Source: Thermomucor indicae-seudaticae
Lineage: Eukaryota > Mucoromycota > Mucoromycetes > Mucorales > Lichtheimiaceae
Length of the DNA stretch: 35,232 nt
Direction of reading: 5' to 3'
Assembly (NCBI GenBank): GCA_000787465.1
Contig: JSYX01000368.1
Span: forward strand, 1-35,232
A program made the position numbers and the translations under genes. How positions within the stretch are numbered: position 1 is the first letter of the stretch; every line of letters starts with the position of its first letter. Below are positions 1 through 13,732 of this stretch, piece by piece. The notes under the pieces are model-generated. The model had not been told where the DNA came from. It saw only the letters and a program-made list of their open reading frames with translations, and searched no databases.

Positions 1-1
1 A

Positions 2-156
2 AATCGTGCAAAATGCTCGCCGCCAGCAGCGCCAAAAGATTTTTCCTTGAGCGCAAAACAGACGGAAAAACCCAGTGTTACCTCTGAAACGAACGATAGT
101 CTAAATAACGAAACTCCGCTTGCGTGGCAGTATAAGATTGAATATACGTACACAAA

Positions 157-160
<4 letters not shown>
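2..160 (+). CDS. Possible 3' end of an unidentified plus-strand gene (partial)
   Basis: One frame is open from base 2 to a TAA at 158-160 (52 residues, starting upstream of the window). It is lysine, serine and threonine rich and ends in a short aromatic stretch (AWQYKIEYTYTN). If real, it is the C-terminus of a gene converging on the DDX20-like gene, with the two stop codons overlapping at 158-159. An open frame this short can occur by chance, no domain is visible, and it could equally be the 3' untranslated region of a neighbour. Confidence 0.2.
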
Positions 161-2288
<2,128 letters not shown>

Positions 2289-2389
2289 GCCGTCGGATTA
2301 GCCCGACAGCCACACAGTGACTCCATTTTTAACTTTTTTGTGAAACTAAATTCCTTTTACATGATCATTTCCCTCCAACACACATTAGC
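2289..2389. promoter_or_regulatory. Bidirectional promoter region between DDX20-like and BUD20-like genes
   Basis: Only 101 bp separate the two divergent start codons, so both 5' untranslated regions and core promoters must fit here or overlap coding sequence. The stretch is A/T rich in its right half. No TATA box or known operator stands out. Confidence 0.5.
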
Positions 2390-2970
2390 ATGGGAAGGTA
2401 ATGTACACCACTCATTGTCACAGTTTTGCAGTATTAAACGGAAAAGTCTATTCTAGAGTACGGCGCTCTCGGACACACCACGGCATTCGTGATATCTACC
2501 GCAAATACAGAACACGGAATTATGCCAGGGATCTCGATCAGATTCACGAAGACTTAAAACCAGAGAATTTAGAAAAGATAAAGAATCAGCCATTGGATCC
2601 AGATAAACCTGGTTTGGGCCAGAACTACTGTGTAGAATGCGCGTAAGTCTATTGCAATGGTTAGTATTTTGTCACATGGATAATAAATTAAAATTCTGTT
2701 GCTGGCTCCAGTCGTCACTTTATCACACCTGATGCACTAAAGGAACACTATCGAGGAAAAAATCATAAAAAGCGAGTAAAACTACTAAAGGAAGAACCAT
2801 ATACGCAAGCCGAGGTAAAACGAAGATGGCGTTAATATAGAGATATGCATGGCTGATTGATTCGAAAAACTACACATTAGGCCGATGCAGCAGCCGGTTT
2901 GGGCAAACCAGACAATGGAAAACGGGGTGGTCGATCATTGATTTCAGAAGATATCGTCATGGCAGATTGA
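2390..2970 (+). CDS. BUD20: C2H2 zinc-finger protein, BUD20/ZNF593 family
   Basis: Pre-60S ribosome export and biogenesis factor in yeast (Bud20); ZNF593 in animals. Four exons (2390-2397, 2457-2642, 2712-2814, 2881-2970) give 128 residues. The first coding exon is only 8 nt (Met-Gly plus two bases), so a naive frame call starts too late. Family marks: basic N-terminus with many Arg/His, the segment [10 protein letters not shown], the yeast-like [12 protein letters not shown], then a single zinc finger (YCVECARHF...[11 protein letters not shown]: CxxC, HxxxxxH) and a C-terminal EPYTQAEADAAAG motif followed by a short variable tail. The last intron (2815-2880) restores that conserved Ala/Gly segment; without it a stop appears at once. 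Likely nucleolar/nuclear shuttling, by family. Confidence 0.92.
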
Positions 2971-3256
2971 GCAACTTGCAACTTCCTTAAACGATTCACG
3001 AACCTCGTCAAACTATATGACAATCCGTTTGTATTTGTACCTATAGCGCTCTGAAACATTCGTAACATAGCATGCATATTAAAGCGAACTAAGCATGCAC
3101 GACTTTGGTTGGTTCCTGCCCCCCTTCAGCCCTCTCTCCATTTGATACTTGTAGACGACAAGTGGGTTGCTAGTTTTTATTTGCACTGCTCCCTACGCAC
3201 TCTCTCTTTCTGCTTCTTTTCCCACACACTTTCCGTATTCACAATTCACAGCTTCC

Positions 3257-4819
3257 ATGCCAGACAATCAGACATTTACATCGGCAACTCGTCGACGTAC
3301 AGCCTCGGCGCAGCTGCTGCGGAAAGCTGGCTTCGACCCTGGACTCCTGCGTGAAGAACGTGATTCCGCACAGAAAAGCAGGAAACTTACGCGATGGACA
3401 GCATGCTTTGCTTTTGTCACTCGATTCAAGAAATCGAGGAACAAACCTGACGTTCTTGAGCCAGAGCGAGAAACTACACGGCGCCATAGTAGCAGTGTTG
3501 TGCAACAGCAGGCACCAAGCAGACCAGCCTCGGCTGCTTGTCCGTACTCGCAGTATCTGGAAGGTGTCTTGCAAGGAGAAGATCAAAAGTCGACAGGTAA
3601 CAAAGAGCTTGCTCTGATATGCTAATATTACTTGATCAGTGATTCACACCCCTGATCGTCATTGATAGTCAGCACGGTTTTTCAGTGGAAAGAAAATCAA
3701 CCTTTGCCTGTAACGCCAATGTCAGCTTTATCACCACCACCTCGGTATATCACAAAGGAACGCTCGCATAGTTTAACGATCGATGACGTGACACTACCAC
3801 CACCGACTCCTCGACAACCATCACGGCAGCATCCTACCGCTCTCCGATTATCAATGGACGTAGAACAGCATTATAATGATAGCTTGAGGCACAGTTCCTC
3901 GTTGATATCAAGTGCGAGCTCTCTTGATGAAAGAACCACTAGTAGTAGTGCTTCTACAGATCTAACCATGATTGCCGCGCCGCCGCCGCTGCTGCCGACT
4001 GTTTCACCGTCTATTCTAATCAACCGTGGCTCGAGACCCCTTTCACTTGGTACCGATATTACAACGGCCTCACCGAGTAGCAGCACCACAGCAGCAACAG
4101 CACATCAACGCCTAACTCCTGAACCCGTCGAAGTGCCTCCTTCTTCACACAATCATGGAGATATTCCTTTAGAGGAACATCCGTCGCCAAAGACCATGTC
4201 GCTCAAAGAACGGAGAGAGCGTGCACGTCCTAGACAGATTCCGGATATCGACAAGTTAATTTTGGCACTCGATCTTTCCACCCCACCAAGAACAACAACA
4301 GAAAGACGCAATATTCATGGAGAATGCGACAACGACGACGAGGATGACGACGGAAGCTATCAAGACCTCTTGGACGAATTTCAGTTTCCTTCTGAGTGGG
4401 TTCCCGCTTCACCAAAATCAAAAGTCCATACAATGACTGCTCCCCATCAGGAGACGAACTCGAACAAGGAAGCAACAGAGAGAGTCTCTGTGGAACCATT
4501 TGATAGCCGGTCTGCCACGACGAGCGAAGAATTTGCGCGGCAAGTATTGGAAAATAAAAGGTATATTGTGGAAGGGTCAAAGTCAATGGATATCGTTCGA
4601 GACAAGGCACATTATGATGCAGTGGTGGCTAGTACGATGCATCGTCGACCATGGACACATCATTGTCGTGCACAGTCTGCTGCCTTGCTTAACAAGAAGA
4701 ATTGCCAGGAGTCAGAAGGCCGAAAGGTTAATAATGATATGATACTACTACCCTTGGCAGGGGCTCATAGGAGACCATCCCTTGTCTTCTTTCCACCGTC
4801 ACCGAATTCGATTAGTTGA
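3257..4819 (+). CDS. Hypothetical low-complexity fungal protein
   Basis: Two exons (3257-3596, 3669-4819; GT...AG intron) join in frame to 496 residues. I do not recognise a family. The N-terminal ~55 residues are basic and partly helical (QLLRKAGFDPGLLREERDS). The middle is Ser/Thr/Pro-rich and probably disordered, with several polyproline runs and the basic-acidic stretch SLKERRERARPRQIPDIDKL. There is an acidic cluster (DDEDDDG). Near the C-terminus a more ordered segment (EEFARQVLENKRYIVEG) is the best candidate for a conserved motif. No signal peptide or membrane segment. The region just upstream of the ATG is pyrimidine-rich, as in other genes of the window. Converges on SCO1, with 280 bp between stop codons. 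Codon use and the clean intron argue for a real gene; function unknown. Confidence 0.75.
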
Positions 4820-5099
4820 GCCTCCCCAGGAGGGATTGTCAGAAAACCCTTTTGCAAGTAGCTACTTCCCAACATCACCAATAACTGTATGTAATTTGAC
4901 ACAGTCATAACGTTTCTCGCTGGTACGAAAACCGTCATCCGCCCTTTTTAAACAAAGTCCCAAAAAACATACCAGAGCCTGCACTTTCTGTGTGGGTGGT
5001 TGAATGATTTATGTGGTGCGTCTATGCTAATAGGGGAGGGGTGAATGTAAATTGACATTAGGGTTTAGTGTGCTATTATTTCTAGAATGGTTATCATCA

Positions 5100-6118
5100 T
5101 TATGTTCGTTTGATTTGCCCGCCCTGAGAAATATATTCCTGCACATATTTCTTGAAGCTGCTTGCTACCTCCTTGGCAGTCGTATCCTTTGCATAGCAGT
5201 CCACAAATTTGCCGTCAGGATCCATGAGGTAGAAGAAAATAGAATGGTCCACCAAATAGTCCTCGCCTTCCGACACGTTGGGTGGTGATGATACGTAGAC
5301 ACGGAATGATTTGGCCACCCGACGGATCTCGTCTTCACTGCCCGTTAAGCCGATCATGTCAGGATGGAAATCTTTAATGTATTCTTTCACTACTTCTGGC
5401 GTATCCCGTCGTGGATCGCAAGTAATGAACACAGGCACCAAGATACCTTCACCGAGATCCTTGTCCGCCTCTGCACAACACAACGTTCCGGATATGTTAA
5501 TCGAAGAAACAAGCGCGAACGGCCCGAACAGACTTACTGGTGATTTCAACAACTTCAGCCATTTTATCGAGCTCATCCGGGCAAATATCTGGGCAATGCG
5601 TAAACCCAAAATAGACCATGTAGAATCGACCAGCCAAATCCTTCGTACTGCTGAAGCGTTCACCGGTCTCTGCATTCGTCAATTCAAAAGGACCGCCAAT
5701 CTTGGGCTTTCCAAAAGACTTCGTCGTTTCTCGTTCTTTCTGTTCCCCTGTACCACGAAATTGTCAGTTACGGAAGACTAGATCGAGTTGTGAATCAGGT
5801 TACGTTACTTAATTTCTTTACGCGCTCCTTTTCGCTTCTGAAGTAGAGAAGAAGACCAGCTCCTGTACCTAGAAATACGGCAGCTGCCTTCCAAGTGAAA
5901 GGCTATTTGTCAACAGTAAAAGGCAGCACATGTAAGGAAATAACGCCTTCCTTGAAAGAAGTCTGCAAAGTAGTAAAACATACTCCCATGGTTGCCTGTC
6001 GCCGCGCTTTCTCTTCTCGCGTAGTCGCTAACCATCGCTGGCACGAAGGCTGTCGCCAGATCAGCCTAGTCACTGCAGGACGCGCACTCGGCCTGCATAA
6101 TAACGATCTACACACCAA
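5100..6118 (-). CDS. SCO1: SCO1-like mitochondrial copper chaperone
   Basis: Inner-membrane thioredoxin-fold protein that delivers copper to the CuA site of cytochrome c oxidase. Exons 6118(?)-5984, 5902-5809, 5747-5538 and 5470-5100 give about 269 residues. Visible: an Arg-rich presequence without acids (mitochondrial type), one membrane span ([16 protein letters not shown]), then [22 protein letters not shown] with the copper-binding Cxxx[15 protein letters not shown], and the distal histidine in [17 protein letters not shown]. All three copper ligands are present. The start is uncertain: the presequence frame has no ATG before an upstream stop, so a short upstream exon or a different 5' splice is likely; 6118 is the furthest upstream position of the listed frame. 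Everything from the presequence Arg run onward is secure. Confidence 0.93.
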
Positions 6119-6179
6119 TGTCTGCCATTGTCTCTATTGTGAGCAACAATGAACCCGTGAACCCTTTTGTCATTATAGA

Positions 6180-7740
6180 TTGTTTACTTTAAGGCCTTGC
6201 TGCATGGTTCACGGACTGGAAAGGGAAGTTTGGGCCTGCACCTCAGAGAAAGCAAGTCACCTGTATCAGGTGAAAACAGTGAGAAATGGCCGCAAATCTA
6301 TAGAGCAAGTTTACAGTTACGTGATGGATTTGCCGCTTCACGAAGGGCAAATTCGCGCATTGAAATGGCTGGCTTTTGGCGACTAGCCTCATGCCTCCGC
6401 TTATGGTCCTGGCCAAGGCGAGGGGTTACAAGGTACGCGGAAGCCAGGGCAGGAGCCAGAGCAGAACCATATCAAGGACCTGGAGCAATTGCAGTCGATT
6501 CATCCATAAAAATGTCGTTAAGGCGAACCTGGAAACTGAACGTGATTGTCGAATGTTCCTGATGAGCTCTCCCGATTTCTGGGAGCATGTCAGTAGAGTG
6601 AACATGTCACAGAAGAGACTTGTGTTTCTATAAGTTTCTTCGGCTGAACGAACCCTACCCTTTAAGCCGACGCATTCGAGACAGGTGGCCGAGACCCCGC
6701 ATATTGGGCATGGTGCGGATGCTTGTTCGACGTCCTGCTAGAGGCTTGCCTCGTGTGCAACAGATCCGAGGACAATTGTATGAACGGCTCTGTACATTAA
6801 ACGGATATCGCCCAATCTGTTTCCTCACTGCGGCGAACCATTCGAGTTCGAAAATACAAAGATCCGCATGGAATACATCAACCACGTTCAAGAACATTTT
6901 GGGCGCTTTATACGGACCTATGTTCGGGCTTCGGGGCTATCAAGTGAACCTTCTTGGAGAATCCGTCGGCTCTATGCATACTGGTGGACTGCAAGTTCAG
7001 CTACCATTCTGAAGCGCCACGCTCTCTAAAGTGAGGTGGGCAAAGATCATCTCAAGAATTTCCAACTAACCCTGCAGCATGCAGGCTTATGCTTCCATTT
7101 CCCGTTTCGTGGGCATAGATGTTCTCTGTTTCGCGATCGTTACAGGCATAATAGCAAAACTGTGCAGTGAACTCAGCGGTGTTCTGGCCCACAACCCGCT
7201 CGTCGATTGCCTTAGTTATCATCAGAGCCGTCTCTGGGCAGACACAAAGGTACATTCCAATCGTTACGTGGAACGCCTGTACCAGCTGTCCTTGCTGCGC
7301 AAAAGGCACGGCCTAAACCCGTCACTGCCTTCCCTCTTCACAAGTCGCATATTCCAAAATATGTGATAGTAGACGACAAGATATTATATGAGAATTTCCT
7401 TCAGCGAGGGGATATGCCTTGGCGAGGGTAACAAGAAAGACGAGCCGCCGATGATGCATATCGCCGACGCGTTAATTTGAGCGAGAAGCCCTTCAAGGCG
7501 AGATAGGGTCAAGAAACGATCGTCTGTATAAAATCAGCGCTAGCTGAGAGATCTTTGTATCTACATAAAATCCACTGGTTACATGTGGTTCAAGTCGGCG
7601 TAGTTTCTTGCGTATGATGCGAGCGGACTGTACCAGAGATGATTTTTGGTTGCTTTGGTATGCGCAGAAGCTCGCTTTCACCGCCAGCAGAGTGTTAGGG
7701 AATTACGTCAGTATCCCCAAGTTATTGGATAGTTGCGCAC
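6180..7740 (+). other. Gene-poor stretch with broken plus-strand open frames (possible relic)
   Basis: About 1.5 kb between SCO1 and SUMO holds no gene I can close. Several protein-like pieces read on the plus strand but in changing frames: VKTVRNGRKSIEQVYSYVM near 6270-6330, a piece with a C2H2-like spacing (HCGEPF then NHVQEHFGRF) near 6830-6905, and HIPKYVIVDDKILYENFLQR near 7350-7400. They cannot be joined with consensus introns and are interrupted by stops. The pattern suggests an old mobile element or pseudogene, but no family could be assigned. Chance frames are a real alternative. Confidence 0.3.
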
Positions 7741-7897
7741 TATGAGTGAAATTGATTCAAAGACGAATCGAGAAGCCAAAGCTGTATAGAGCTCAATTCA
7801 TCCTTCACCCAAAGTGACTGTTTGTCCAGGCCGACGAAAAATTGAACTCACTTGCCAGAGGCCGTGGCGACGAACGCACTGTTCAACTTGACTTCTT

Positions 7898-8315
7898 ATG
7901 GCTGACGCTGAGAAACCCGAGAAAAAGGAAACCAATCCCCCTACTTCCGAGCACATCAACATTAAAGTTGTTGGCAATGTAAGTGTGTTAATGATTCGTA
8001 TAACATTCCGTCATTAGATGTTATTAAAAGGGGAAACAAGGACAACAATGAAGTCTTCTTCAAAATCAAGCGGACTACCCAGCTGAAGAAGTTGATGGAT
8101 GCATACTGTGAACGTCAAGGAAAGAGCCCAAACTCTGTGCGATTCCTTTACGATGGCAATCGTGTCATGCCCGGTTCCACACCGCAAGAGGTATGAAATG
8201 AACGCGCTGGAATCCCAGACAAGGTAGTCTTATGGTGCTTACATCCGTCTTTTAGCTTGAAATGGAGGATGGTGATACGATTGACGTGATGGTGGAGCAG
8301 ATTGGTGGTCTCTGA
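7898..8315 (+). CDS. SMT3: SUMO (Smt3-like ubiquitin-related modifier)
   Basis: Small protein conjugated to lysines of target proteins in the nucleus and elsewhere. Exons 7898-7978, 8041-8190 and 8256-8315 join to 96 residues. Family marks: flexible Lys/Glu N-tail, HINIKVV at the start of the beta-grasp, FFKIKRTTQLKKLMDAYCER, the SVRFLYDGNRV strand, and DTIDVMVEQIGGL at the end. The mature diglycine is at residues 94-95 and the propeptide is a single leucine, so a SUMO protease must still remove one residue. Introns fall at conserved-looking positions and all have GT...AG borders. Plain single-copy gene with no close neighbour on either side. Confidence 0.96.
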
Positions 8316-8793
8316 AAATACTCTTTTAAGATAGTACGCTTCTTTGTTTCCTCTTCTGATAGCCTACTGAAGAGACAGTAACTAACGGAGGATGCACTCT
8401 TGCCGAACACCTTTGTTCTTGATTACAAGTCACCTCACGTCTTCGTCTTCTTTTCATGCATTGTCTATTATAAAGCCATCGCATTTGCATCAAGTCATCT
8501 ATACAGCATTGATCAGCTTTTGCTCAAATGCCTAGAACCTATTTGTGGTCATTTTTCAATGTCGGATATGGGAGATGATTATGAGATCTTCCATGATGTT
8601 GGAACTCGAGGTTGAGGGGTGGTCACATTTTGGTTCACGATGATAGTAATGATTGAGGCACTAGTGCAGTCTGCAAAGATAACTGAGCAGTTCGTATAAA
8701 CGATCTATCAGCCAAGACCGGACTAACTTTTACAAAAAAAGGCTATCGAAGATATCCAACAGAAATTCTCTGCAGCTTTTTGCTCATGGTTAT
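8316..8793. other. SUMO downstream region, nothing recognised
   Basis: Holds the 3' untranslated region of SUMO and about 400 bp of A/T-rich sequence. A 71-codon frame at 8400-8615 has no recognisable features and no matching splice sites. I see no RNA gene or repeat. Confidence 0.4.
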
Positions 8794-9191
8794 TTAAGCG
8801 ATCGCCAAACGTCTCTCTATACTATCCAAGTTTGCGATATGCAGATGGACTGACAGTTTAACGATGCACTTGCGGAACCGGCGTTCTAAGGAGAGGCAAT
8901 CACTAGATCCGGCGACTTTGTGCATCCAATGCCCGTCCTCGTTTGCTTGTGACATAGAACCAGGCACAACCTCAGTGTAAGTCAGACCAATGATTGTAAA
9001 ATGCATAGCAAGTTCAGGTTTCTCATCGACCACGTCTAACTTATACTTAGGTTAGGTTGGGTTGGAAAACTGAACAAGCTAAGCATACCAGGGTCGTTTT
9101 GACCTATGGCTGAAGAATAAAATACAGTAATTTTTCCTTGAGCTTGACGATTACTTACCCGAGCATTGGACTGCCTAATGAAACGCATCAT
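8794..9191 (-). CDS. Tentative small protein of unknown function
   Basis: Two exons (9191-9089, 9035-8794) join through a good intron (GT at 9088-9087, an ACCTAAC branch-point tract, AG before 9035) to 114 residues beginning MMRFIRQSNAR. No family recognised. The C-terminal part is hydrophilic with a basic-hydrophobic helix-like end (RRFRKCIVKLSVHL). An alternative reading splices out 9158-9110 as well (GTAAGT donor, TTCTTCAG acceptor) but then the frame breaks, so the unspliced form is preferred. It lies upstream of, and divergent from, the SSK1-like gene. Support is only frame continuity across one consensus intron. Confidence 0.3.
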
Positions 9192-9526
9192 GACATAAAA
9201 ACAACAAACGAATGCTTTGATATTGTAAGAGTATCACAACTAGTGTCTGTGTGACCCAGGAGCTGGGAACCCCCCGTGGAGATTTCGGATGAGTGCACAA
9301 GCAAAGCTGACTCTCAATATTACGTGTGACTAACCACTACATGGACAGCTCTCTTTCACAAAACGCACGGGCTGGCTTTACGCACTTTCAATCGACGGTA
9401 CCTTGTTCATCGGAACTTCAGTATCTTGTATTTCTTTTGTTTTTGTTTACTTAACATCAAGATTCAGTGTTTTCGGACATCTGACAACAGCTTCTCTTTC
9501 CGGATCCGGTATTCACTTTAATCCTC
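9192..9526. promoter_or_regulatory. Upstream region of the SSK1-like gene
   Basis: 335 bp between the tentative small gene (-) and the SSK1-like start (+). The last ~110 bases before the ATG include a T-rich run (TTTCTTTTGTTTTTGTTTAC), a common fungal 5' leader feature. No specific operator recognised. Confidence 0.35.
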
Positions 9527-12500
9527 ATGGCCGACGATCCGTTGAAGGCCCGGAATGACACAGTAGCAGCAACACCAAGCAGCTCTGAATCGTCAGAAAA
9601 GTCGGCCCAAGAGGCAACCTGGGAGAAAGTCTCGAAATCGGATACCGCAGCTAACGAAAATGCGTTGAACAACACCTCTTCACGATCGGATGTGAACAAT
9701 ACGTCGTCGTCATCTCCTGCAGCACAGTCTTCGTCTGAAAACTGGATGTTTCATCGTGCCAGTCAGCGCCCGAATATTGCCTACTTGCGCTCTCGATGGT
9801 CATCACATGAAATGAATCAAGCCGGCACGTTCTTGACTGTCGATAAAGCTCCTCAACAGATTCAGTTACCAAATTTATCGATCGATCAAAACGATTACTC
9901 ATTGCGACACGAAATGTATCATGTTTCATTGATTTCAGCAAGCTTGTGCTTGGGAGCCACTATATTGGACTTCTGGCACTCGAAGGCTTCAATCCACCAT
10001 CATTCGTTGCTTTCAACCGTGCTGGCATTATTCTGGATGGCTTCTGTCGTACTTCTGCTTCTACGTCCTAGGCGGAGCGAACAATCAACCTGGGCCCTTC
10101 AACAACATTGTGCGCTAGCAACAACGGCAATCTTCGCGACGACAAGATCACTTTACAGCTTAGATGTCTTTTTGACGGCATCTGCTTTCAGCTTGTTGGT
10201 CATGTCTCGGCGATTAAATTGCGCTCATACGAAGCGAATCGAGATGATATTTGATGATTACAGAAAAGATAGAGAAAAGGCACAGGCGTCTGTCGACGCA
10301 GCTATTGAGACCTACGCTCACCAACGGTTGTCCTTTTTATCAACTGTATCACAGGAAGTGCAGGATGCAGCACTGATGGTAATTACAACGTTGGAACAAT
10401 TTACTCCGAGCACCATTCTGGCGAATACGTACGAGCTGCTTAGCGCTTGTTCTATCGCAGTACCTATTGCCAGTATATCTGCGATCCATACTACGATAAA
10501 ACAAGTCTGCTACATTAGCTCGCATATGCAATTGATATCACGGTTGCTTCGGGAAGGACATGTCATGACGCCGGAGAAAGTAATCCAGAGCCAAGTGCGA
10601 CACGAATTCGATATCGGCAATCTTGTGCAGAATGTGGGAGACGCCTTGGCTGGTATGGCGGCCAAATTGCACGTGAACCTGGTGATATTCCATTCAGACA
10701 ATGGAATGCACTATACCAACGTTGTCGGGGACGAGGCGGCTATTCGACATGGATTATTAAATGTAAGTTCAAATACGAGGTTAAACTGATTTGGTGTATT
10801 AACATTTGAGCTATTTAAATAGCTTTTGCGCAATGTCCTTGAGGGTTGCACACCAGGAGCTTGTATGGAATTAGGACTCAATATCACCCCATCAGAAAAT
10901 GCCGGAAAGTTGATTGTCACGCTTGAAGTCATCCACATGGCTTCGCCCGCACTACCTGAAGGACTGTGCCCAGCAATGCTTCCGAACGCAAATTTGACTT
11001 CTGAATTACTGCGATACGTGGGAGGAACTTTGGGTGTCAGTAATGCAGGCAAAAATCGTACGCGCTATGAAGTTACTTTGGAGATGGATGCTGGAAGTGA
11101 TAATAACCGTCGATTGCTTCTGCTGGAAGAGCCGTCATTGATCTTGCATAAACAAACTGGCAGCGTCAAATTTTCCAACGAGCCAACTCTGGAAGAGTTG
11201 ACGAAGTTTATTGAGAATCTTCGAGGGCGCAAAATGGTCTTGCATGCACTTGAGCACAGCGTTTTTGCAAAGCATCTTACGAGCTGTCTGGCCAGTTGGA
11301 ACGCAGACATTAGTCATGTGCCTGTTGCTCGTCTCGCGACGCCAATGACTGAAGGTGCATCTGGTGATGATACTGCTGCTGCCAGTTCCGACACAAGCGT
11401 AAGCAGTCTCGGGAATAGATCGACGGCTCGGGAACCTTCTGCAGGAAGCACTCCTGATTTGCCTGGGTCAGTTTCGTCTCCTCGCCCTCCGAGCGGACCT
11501 CAGGTGCCTTCCCCAGCTATTGAGGAGGAACATTTACACTCTATTCCGCCAACATTTATCCTTATCGACGACGACGTTGAAACTCTTGAAAATAAACTAC
11601 GCGAGTTTCGGTCGCAACCTCCTACATCCGCAAACGTTCCGCAATATCACCAACAACATATCCGTCGACACAAGCACTCCAAGTCAAACGCAAATCCATC
11701 CCCTAATTTCTTTCATCAGGGGACAACAGCCATTATTCATTTTACTTCACTCGCTAATTTCAAGCGCGTTCGGAACACAATCCAGTTGTTTGCGTCCGCC
11801 CCACCTATGGTCCCTTTTTCGATGCCACGTTTGGTAGTTGTACCTAAACCTGCTGGACCACGCCGCTTTTTAACAGCACTCCACACAGCGTGGAATAATG
11901 CAGTTGTGGAGCCTCATTTCATGCCGATCGCGACGTCGCCCTCAAGTCCGATGCCCCAATCTTTATCATCTTCTGCTATACAACGGGAGTCGACTACACC
12001 CCCAACACCTGGGAGTGCCTACATCGGCACGCTGATTCACGAAGCAGATAGGACTTTGCATCGGGCCTCACCTGGCGAAAAGACACCAGAGCGGCGCCGC
12101 CCTAATAGCAGTGTTTATAGCCCACCGTCTCTTAACCCGCCAGGTACAGAAGGTCTAGATGGAGGAAACTACTTCCCAATGATAGGTAGTGCTTTAGGCG
12201 CATCCTCGCATGTCGCTCCTGGGACGAAATTTGATCCGGATACAAATCTGCATCACATAGCAGTGACTAGCGGACGCCGGCGATCGCAAGCAGACCAACA
12301 GCAAGCGTCAGAACCACAGCAACAACAAGCGCCGTCACCTATCCCGACGCAAACTGCAGACCCGCAGTCCAACAAGCCAGCTTCACCTGGCACAGTCCCG
12401 TCTGGCACTACTCGGAGACGACGAAACACAGCTCATGAACGACCCCTTGAGGCCATGTCCTTCATGGAGTCCTCCGCAGAAGAGGTCGTCACTGGCGCGA

Positions 12501-13732
12501 CTACAGTAAGCACAACAGAGGGTCCGATTTCACCTACAAGGAATGCAGCCGCGGAAGGAATAAGCTCTCCTCTCGTAAAAAGCACGTCTGCACCCTCAGG
12601 GCAAAATGAAACGCAGTCTGCTCGCACAGAGAAAACACCTGTAGCAAAGAAGATGAGCTTCAAGTTGAATAAGAAAAGGAAGTCGGAGAAGGGCTCTGCA
12701 TTTGCAAACGTTGTCAGCCCGCCAATTAATGTCCTGATTGTGGAAGGTAAGGGACTAGCAGGGTCGTCCATGGAGCATAAAACAGTAGATTAAAGGTAAT
12801 GTTTACAGACAACATGATTAACCAAGCTATTCTCTCTACGTGGATGAAGAAACACAAGATTAAATGCTCAGTTGCTAGTAACGGACAGGAAGCAGTGGAA
12901 CGCTGGAAGGGCGGCGGTTTCCATTTAGTCTTGGTAAGATATCATGATTTAGCGCGAAAGAGGCAAGAATCATTGACGGTGATTATAGATGGATATTCAA
13001 TTACCTGTGATGGACGGAATTGAAGCAACGAAGGCCATCCGAGCCATAGAAAAAGAGCAAAAGATTGGCGTGCTGCCTACCAACACTCCCTCACCGACTG
13101 CACCAGCATCCGCCGCGGCAGCCACAGCTCTTGGTGCGGTCTTGGAGGACAAAGAATACTCGACAGTTGCAGCAGCAGCGGCAGCTACACAGGAAGAGCC
13201 ACCGCCATCCACTTTCCGATCGCCAGTGATTATAGTTGCGTTGACCGCATCTTCACTCGAATCGGATCGACACGCTGCCCTGGCGGCAGGCTGTAACGAT
13301 TTCTTGACGAAGCCTGTTAGTTTGGAATGGTTGGAGAAGAAAATTATTGAATGGGGATGTATGCAAGCCTTGATCGACTTTGAAGGCTGGCGGCGATGGA
13401 AGCGGACAACGAGTGACCAGCCTAAACCACCACCACTTTTGCCGAAAATCACTCCACAAAAAAAGGAAGAGAAGGAGACGACGGCAGCAGAAGAGGAACA
13501 ACGTGTGGAGACTGTTAAAAACACAACGGCGCGCAAGGGTATAGTCCTATTGGGCGCAGCAGGTCTTGTGAGCAAGCGACGGTTTTCAACACTGGATGAA
13601 AAACAAGGACCGGTGCGCAGAGCGACACAACCATATCCAGCTGCCGTTATGAAAAGCGGGTCAGATTCAGACTTTGGATCCTTGACCCGGTCACAGAGCG
13701 AGAGACGACCACCTCGACCGCGTCAAGGTTGA
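9527..13732 (+). CDS. SSK1: SSK1/Mcs4-type response regulator with membrane segments and degenerate kinase core
   Basis: Two-component output protein that in fungi passes phosphorelay signals to the stress (Hog1/Sty1) MAP-kinase cascade. Exons 9527-10762, 10823-12746, 12809-12933 and 12989-13732 give 1342 residues. In order: disordered Ser-rich N-tail; about four hydrophobic segments (residues ~121-217); a helix resembling a kinase H-box, but with Gln where the phospho-His should be (FLSTVSQEVQDA, ~250-261); an ATPase-like region with a weak N-box (LLRNVLEG) and a G-box remnant (YVGGTLGVSNAGK); a pseudo-receiver stretch (FILIDDD ... VVVPKPAGPRRFL); ~300 disordered residues; then a true receiver (~1048-1240) with VLIVEDN, MDIQLPVMDG (phospho-Asp ~1097), ALTASS and FLTKPV, followed by the SSK1 signature WGCMQALIDFEGWRRWK. 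An Ala/Pro-rich insertion of ~70 residues splits the receiver. Receiver identity is secure; kinase activity is unlikely. Confidence 0.93.

Noticed and set aside
9045..9065. Telomere-like TTAGGTTAGGTTGGG sequence
   Set aside because: Too short for an interstitial telomere. On the minus strand it is the pyrimidine/branch-point tract (CCTAAC) of an intron in the candidate small gene.
12997..13575. 192-codon minus-strand frame inside the SSK1-like gene
   Set aside because: Antisense shadow of the Ala/Pro-rich insertion and receiver; no independent signal.
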